NCBI RefSeq assembly: GCF_015864945.1
Contig: NZ_JADYWF010000001.1
Coordinates: 1,240,378 to 1,304,377, forward strand
Length of the DNA: 64,000 bases
DNA from: Salinibacterium sp. NG253
Lineage (GTDB): Bacteria; Actinomycetota; Actinomycetes; Actinomycetales; Microbacteriaceae
Direction of reading: 5' to 3'
The notes under the pieces were generated by a model, which searched no databases, was not told where the DNA came from, and saw nothing but the letters and a program-made list of their open reading frames with translations. Shown here piece by piece: positions 60,098 through 64,000 of the stretch (positions are counted from its first letter, which is position 1; every line of letters starts with the position of its first letter). A program made the position numbers and the translations under genes.

Positions 60098-60779
60098 GAT
60101 TTCGACGCGTGCAGACGCTCGCAACAACGTCACAGACGATGAAAAATCGCACGGAGTTCTCTACTACCTCGGCATGGGTATTAGCGGAGGACTATTCGCC
60201 TTGGTGTTACTCGTCGGCGCCCTCGTCATCATCATCCCCAACCTCGCGGGCGCGCAGCCCCTCACCGTGCTGACAAGCTCGATGGAACCGAGCCTTCCCC
60301 CGGGAACGCTCATCGTCGTCAAGCCCATCGACACCAACGAGATCATTGTCGGGGACGTGATCACCTACCAAATCGAGTCGGGCAAAGCCGGTGTGATCAC
60401 GCACCGCGTTACCGCAATCACCAACTCGAGCGATGGCAGCCGCACCTTCACGTTGCAGGGCGACAACAACGACGTCGCCGACGAACTGCAAGTACTGCCC
60501 GTTCAGGTGCAGGGCAAGCTTTGGTATAGCGTCCCGTGGATTGGTTACGTCAGCAATTTCGTGAACGGCAACGCCAAGACCTGGCTTGTTCCCGTCATCG
60601 CTATTGCCCTCTTCGTCTATGCCGGATTCATGATCACCAGCGGCATCATCTCGAGCGCCCGCAAGCGCAAGCGTCGCCGGGCGCGAGCTCAGCGCGAAGC
60701 TGATCGGGCGGCATCCATCGAAGCAGCAACTGACGCGGATGCGGTCGAGCCGGTCGATAACCGCGTGCGGTTGGGCTAG
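60090..60779 (+). CDS. sipW: ER/SipW-type signal peptidase I
   Basis: A 229-residue membrane protease with helices at ~27-50 and ~165-185. The nucleophile is Ser64 (VLTSSMEPSLPPGT). The second catalytic residue is His105 (GVITHRVTAI) rather than Lys, with LQGDNND supplying Asp, so this is the archaeal/ER Ser-His-Asp type to which Bacillus SipW belongs. A basic C-terminal tail (RKRKRRRARAQREAD) is cytoplasmic. It is the last gene of the operon; its likely substrates are the three TasA-like proteins upstream. Confidence 0.92.
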   Translation: MSKISTRADARNNVTDDEKSHGVLYYLGMGISGGLFALVLLVGALVIIIPNLAGAQPLTVLTSSMEPSLPPGTLIVVKPIDTNEIIVGDVITYQIESGKAGVITHRVTAITNSSDGSRTFTLQGDNNDVADELQVLPVQVQGKLWYSVPWIGYVSNFVNGNAKTWLVPVIAIALFVYAGFMITSGIISSARKRKRRRARAQREADRAASIEAATDADAVEPVDNRVRLG

Positions 60780-60802
60780 AACTTTTCGATTAGCCTCAAC
60801 AG

Positions 60803-61270
60803 GTGGCTGAACTTTCCCGAGTGCGCGTGTGGGCTGATGCGCTCATCCGATTGCACTTGGATGACAGCTGGCAGTTCACCTTCGACAACGCCAAGACGCG
60901 CGCGGGGCTCTGCAACTTCACGCACAAACGCATCTCCGTGTCCCGGTATCTGGCTGCGCGGTACGAGGATGACGAGATCCACCAAATCCTGCTGCATGAG
61001 ATAGCGCACGCAATGGCTGGGCCCGGTGCCGGCCATGGAGCGCAGTGGAAAGCCGTCGCCAAAGAGCTCGGCTATGAGGGCAAACGCCTGCACGGCGGAG
61101 CCATCGCCGATGAGTTCGCACCCTGGGTTGGCACCTGCCCGGCAGGCCACCAACACTTTCGTTACCGCAAACCGACTAGGCCTCTTGCGTGTGGACTGTG
61201 TTCCCGCCGTTTCAGCACAGCCAACCGCATCGAGTGGGTGCACCGGGTTGTGTCACGACCGCGAGGGTAG
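60803..61270 (+). CDS. SprT-like zinc metalloprotein
   Basis: A 155-residue SprT-family protein. The HExxH motif is in QILLHEIAHAMAG (~62-74), a third ligand His follows about ten residues on, and a small C-terminal zinc ribbon is suggested by CPAGHQHF and LACGLCSRRF. Start GTG 60803, 23 nt after sipW on the same strand. Homologues with this layout are annotated SprT-like; whether it is a protease has not been settled for bacterial members. It may be co-transcribed with the surface operon but is functionally unrelated to it. Confidence 0.85.
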   Translation: MAELSRVRVWADALIRLHLDDSWQFTFDNAKTRAGLCNFTHKRISVSRYLAARYEDDEIHQILLHEIAHAMAGPGAGHGAQWKAVAKELGYEGKRLHGGAIADEFAPWVGTCPAGHQHFRYRKPTRPLACGLCSRRFSTANRIEWVHRVVSRPRG

Positions 61271-61321
61271 CCGCGAGCGCACCCGGTCACGGGGTGTCTC
61301 GTAACCGGCGATAATGGTTAG

Positions 61322-61984
61322 GTGCATCATCCCGAAACCGCGTCCCCTATTGGCATGCCCGCAGCCAGCCCCACGCCTACGCCTACGAGCGAGAACGCTG
61401 GCGGCGCGACCGGGCAATGGTTTACGTCGCGCACGTCACGTCAGTGGTGGTTCGATTCTGGCGCCCGCGCGCTCGACTTCGCCTACACCGGTGCGATGGG
61501 CAATAATCCCGCGTGGGAGCGCCTGCACACCCCAGCCGACCTCGCGACGTGGCTTGAGGGCCGCTTCGAAGCCTGCGATGGCACCGTCACCGATCGTGAC
61601 CTCACGGATGCGAAGGGCCTACGCGAAGCGATTGCGTCGATCGCCACCGCTCTGAGCGTGAACGGTCAGCCTGACCCGAAGCAGATCGACATCATCAACC
61701 TGTTCGCTGCGACCCCGGATGTTCCCCCGCGGCTAGTCGGCGGAAGCCTGCAGGCAGGCCGCACCCGCGTGCGCACCGGTCAGGCGCTCGCCACGATGGC
61801 GCGCGAAGCCGTCTTCCTGTTCGGCGAGGAGCAGCACGAGCGGATTCGGGAGTGCGCTGCCGATGACTGCGCCCTCGTCTTCTACGACGAATCACGCTCC
61901 AATAACCGCCGCTGGTGCTCGATGCAGCGCTGCGGTAACCGCGCAAAAGTGCGCAGTCACCGTGCCCGCACTGCGGCACGCTAA
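61322..61984 (+). CDS. CGNR zinc-finger (ABATE-domain) regulator
   Basis: A 220-residue protein. After a Pro/Thr-rich N-terminus, residues ~45-160 form the ABATE-type helical domain (DFAYTGAMGN, DAKGLREAIASIATAL). The C-terminus is the CGNR zinc finger: RECAADDCALVFYDESRS then NNRRWCSMQRCGNRAKVRSH. These proteins are thought to be transcription factors. The start GTG 61322 is not certain; ATG 61355 is possible. Single gene, with a convergent DUF427 gene after it. Confidence 0.88.
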   Translation: MHHPETASPIGMPAASPTPTPTSENAGGATGQWFTSRTSRQWWFDSGARALDFAYTGAMGNNPAWERLHTPADLATWLEGRFEACDGTVTDRDLTDAKGLREAIASIATALSVNGQPDPKQIDIINLFAATPDVPPRLVGGSLQAGRTRVRTGQALATMAREAVFLFGEEQHERIRECAADDCALVFYDESRSNNRRWCSMQRCGNRAKVRSHRARTAAR

Positions 61985-62008
61985 CTGCGCACTAGAGAAA
62001 GTTGTCGA

Positions 62009-62311
62009 TTAGTCGACGAACTGAACCTCTTTCCAGAAGGTGACGTAGTTGGAGAAGTCCTTGCCCACGCGTTCTGCGGCGCCCGGGAGGATGTTCGGGT
62101 AGCTGAACGCGCGGTCCTGGTACTGCTGGCCGTTAGCGCTGACAACAAAGTACTGGCAGTCACCCTTCCACGGGCAGTGGTACGGGGTGGGGCTCTTCTC
62201 GAGCAGTTCGTGGTTCACGCTGGCCGGCGGGAAGTACCAGTTGCCCTCAATCTTGAGGAGATCTTCCTTGGGTGCTTCTGCGATGACGGTGTCGCCGATT
62301 ACTGCCTTCAT
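62009..62311 (-). CDS. DUF427 family protein
   Basis: A 100-residue DUF427 protein. I start at ATG 62311 (MKAVIGDTVIAEAPKEDLL), which has GGAGG five bases upstream; an ATG four codons earlier overlaps that site. Family motifs IEGNWYFPPASV, TPYHCPWKGDCQYF and ERVGKDFSNYVTFW are complete. Biochemical role unknown for the family; some members sit near oxidoreductases. Confidence 0.92.
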   Translation of the reverse strand: MKAVIGDTVIAEAPKEDLLKIEGNWYFPPASVNHELLEKSPTPYHCPWKGDCQYFVVSANGQQYQDRAFSYPNILPGAAERVGKDFSNYVTFWKEVQFVD

Positions 62312-62398
62312 ACTGTCCTCCATTGAGTCGGTCGTTAGTGAGTCAATGACGGGGTGCTCAGTCAGTGACTACTCGGTTCAACGCTCACGGAGCAAGCG

Positions 62399-62920
62399 TC
62401 ATTCCCGAACGATGGCAAACCTGGCTGCACCGTTGCTGACAATGGCCTCATCGAGGGCGCCGCGTCCGGCATCCAGAATCAGCTGCTGACCTGCCGTGCT
62501 CGCCGACAGCAGGTGGTTGTGGGCCGATTTCAAGCCGGTGAACGCAGCGACAGCGGATGCCGCTTCCGGAGAAATGTAGTCAATGCCGGCATCGGCGAGA
62601 GCATCTACGATCGCACCCGCCGCGAGGAGGTCGTCGACGGTGAACCCGCCGTGCGCGTTTCCGGCAGCGATGACGGCGACGGTGAAGCGGTCACCTTTGA
62701 GTTCTTGTTGCGCGATGACCCACTCGGCGACGGCCGTGGCGGCCCCGGTTCCGGCGCTGAGAATGGAAAACGTTCCGGGCAACTCGGGGGCGGGCGTTGA
62801 ACCGTCGGCGAGAGCATCCGCCCACACGACAACGTCGGCACCGGTGCTCAGCTCAAGCGCTTGGTCGCCGCCGAAGCCAAAGCGGACCTGGTACTGGGGT
62901 TGGGTGCGGGGATCGTTCAC
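62399..62920 (-). CDS. ComB-like (2-phosphosulfolactate phosphatase-type) protein
   Basis: A 173-residue protein resembling actinobacterial ComB relatives: an N-terminal RFGFGGDQALELSTGADVVV strand, SILSAGTGAATAVAEW, and VAVIAAGNAHGGFTVDDLLA. It is shorter than ComB (~240) and the middle acid motif is weak, so the enzyme activity is doubtful. It lies upstream of, and on the same strand as, DUF427. Start ATG 62920. The call is based on pattern alone. Confidence 0.55.
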   Translation of the reverse strand: MNDPRTQPQYQVRFGFGGDQALELSTGADVVVWADALADGSTPAPELPGTFSILSAGTGAATAVAEWVIAQQELKGDRFTVAVIAAGNAHGGFTVDDLLAAGAIVDALADAGIDYISPEAASAVAAFTGLKSAHNHLLSASTAGQQLILDAGRGALDEAIVSNGAARFAIVRE

Positions 62921-63034
62921 TTCTTGAGGCTAAACGCGGCGGTCGTCTCGGTCACGTTGGGTTACAGAATGTGACATCAGACGCGGGCGGGCGGATGCTG
63001 ACTGCCGCATCGCGGCAACGACGAGATCTCGCCG

Positions 63035-64000
63035 CTATTCACCCGCGTTCGGAGCCCCACCCGGCACGACCGCGACTTTGCCTCTGCCATGACTGGAGGC
63101 GATCTGGTCGATCGCGTCAACGACCCCATCGAGCCCGACAACGCGTTCGATCGCGGGAACGAGCTCGCCGGACGCGAGCAACTCGGCAAGGTAGTTGAGG
63201 TCGTCGGGCGTGGGCGCAGCGGTGAACTGGTGGAACGAGACATCCGTCCCTTTGAAGGCCCGGGCCATGCGCATGAGGTGGAAGACGGGGCCGACCCAGC
63301 GATTGGTCATGGGGCCACTGACTCCCACAACGCGGGCGCCGGGAGCGAGGATGCTGCGCAGCTCGACTGCGGTTCGGTTGCCCATGAGGTCGAAGACCAC
63401 GTCGTACTGGCCGCCGACCGCGATGTAGTCCTCGGTTTCGTAGTCGATGACGTGCGTAGCTCCCAGGGCCCGCGATCGCTCGACGTTGCGACCGCTGCAC
63501 ACGGCGGTCACTTCCGCTGCCCCGAGAATGCGAGCGAGCTGCACCGCAAACGTGCCCACCCCACCCGCGGCACCATTAATGAGCACGCGGTCACCGGGCT
63601 GCACTGCGGCTTCGCGTCGCAAACCCTGCAGCGCGGTAAGGCCAGCGACCGGCGTTGCTCCGGCCGCCACGAAGTCGACACCGGCCGGCAGCACAACAAA
63701 GTTCTTGGCGGTGACGGACGCGTACTCGGCGAACGCTCCGCCGGCTGCCTCGCCAAAGACAGCATCTCCGATCGCGAAGCCGGTAACACCCTCGCCGACC
63801 GCAACGACGCGCCCCGCGACATCCGCTCCCGGGCTGAGACGCTTGGGTTTACGCAGCCCCATGACCAATCGAACGAACAGCGGCGTGCCACTCAGGATGC
63901 GCCAGTCGAGAGCGTTCGCGGAAGAGCCAAGCACCTGCACTAATAGCTTTCCTGACGCGACAGCGGGAGACGGAATGGTCTCGATCGCCAGGACATCTGT
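63035..64000 (-). CDS. NAD(P)-dependent zinc-independent alcohol dehydrogenase, 5' end cut
   Basis: An open frame of 321 codons to the window edge; the true start lies outside. It is a medium-chain (quinone-oxidoreductase-like) dehydrogenase: NALDWRILSG and GADVAGRVVAVGEGV at the N-terminal half, GDRVLINGAAGGVGTFAVQL for nucleotide binding, and ATHVIDYETEDY. No zinc-ligand cysteines are seen, as in the quinone reductase branch. The substrate is unknown. The 114-bp gap after its stop has no clear terminator. Confidence 0.85.
   Translation of the reverse strand, partial: TDVLAIETIPSPAVASGKLLVQVLGSSANALDWRILSGTPLFVRLVMGLRKPKRLSPGADVAGRVVAVGEGVTGFAIGDAVFGEAAGGAFAEYASVTAKNFVVLPAGVDFVAAGATPVAGLTALQGLRREAAVQPGDRVLINGAAGGVGTFAVQLARILGAAEVTAVCSGRNVERSRALGATHVIDYETEDYIAVGGQYDVVFDLMGNRTAVELRSILAPGARVVGVSGPMTNRWVGPVFHLMRMARAFKGTDVSFHQFTAAPTPDDLNYLAELLASGELVPAIERVVGLDGVVDAIDQIASSHGRGKVAVVPGGAPNAGE

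Overview
This 64 kb window is chromosomal DNA of a moderately high-GC Gram-positive actinobacterium, most likely Microbacteriaceae. The basis is the S10/spc and str ribosomal operons with Ala/Lys-rich tails on several ribosomal proteins, rpoB-rpoC with TTG starts, histidine ammonia-lyase with a Cys-Ser-Gly triad, and a SipW/TasA-like surface locus. The genus cannot be fixed from the sequence. I see no rRNA, tRNA, CRISPR array, insertion sequence, prophage or att site.

Layout: 1-5689 is a mannitol PTS locus: mtlD (cut by the left edge), mtlF (EIIA), mtlA (EIICB), ptsH (HPr) and an orphan EIIB-like protein on the minus strand, with the PRD activator mtlR divergent. 5690-6226 holds no intact gene, only a degenerate membrane-protein reading frame. 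6227-17965 is one long minus-strand S10-spc ribosomal operon from rpsJ to secY-adk; the usual map-infA-rpmJ-rpsM continuation is replaced by the mtl locus. 18477-24551 is a histidine-utilisation operon (hutH-U-G-I) with a divergent IclR regulator. 24606-28957 is the str operon (rpsL-rpsG-fusA-tuf), with a good promoter at 29207-29236.

29293-43903 is mostly one minus-strand type IV pilus cluster. It has a motor/platform block (pilB, a pilT with a long N-terminal extension, pilC), a terminator, the major pilin pilA, a second hairpin, three minor pilin-like genes, the prepilin peptidase, and pilM-pilN-pilO. Upstream and divergent (43904-46955) is a three-gene sensory unit: a LuxR-type response regulator, a histidine kinase, and a kinase-like membrane protein without an ATPase domain. 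47043-54493 is rpoC and rpoB, with two promoter candidates upstream.

54705-56664 holds agmatinase and a spermidine-synthase-like methyltransferase-fold gene. 57014-60779 is a surface-protein operon: three TasA/camelysin-like proteins, a C-terminally anchored surface protein, and an ER-type (Ser-His-Asp) signal peptidase I, with a strong hairpin directly after the first gene. 60803 to the end carries a SprT-like metalloprotein, a CGNR zinc-finger regulator, a DUF427 protein, a ComB-like protein and a truncated medium-chain dehydrogenase.

The most interesting pattern is in the non-coding DNA. The regions upstream of pilA, of the two-component genes and of the TasA/SipW-like operon share a C-rich element (RTCCCMCAAACGGG). 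Two of them also carry local tandem C-tract repeats. This suggests, but does not prove, that the pilus and the secreted TasA-like material are controlled together.
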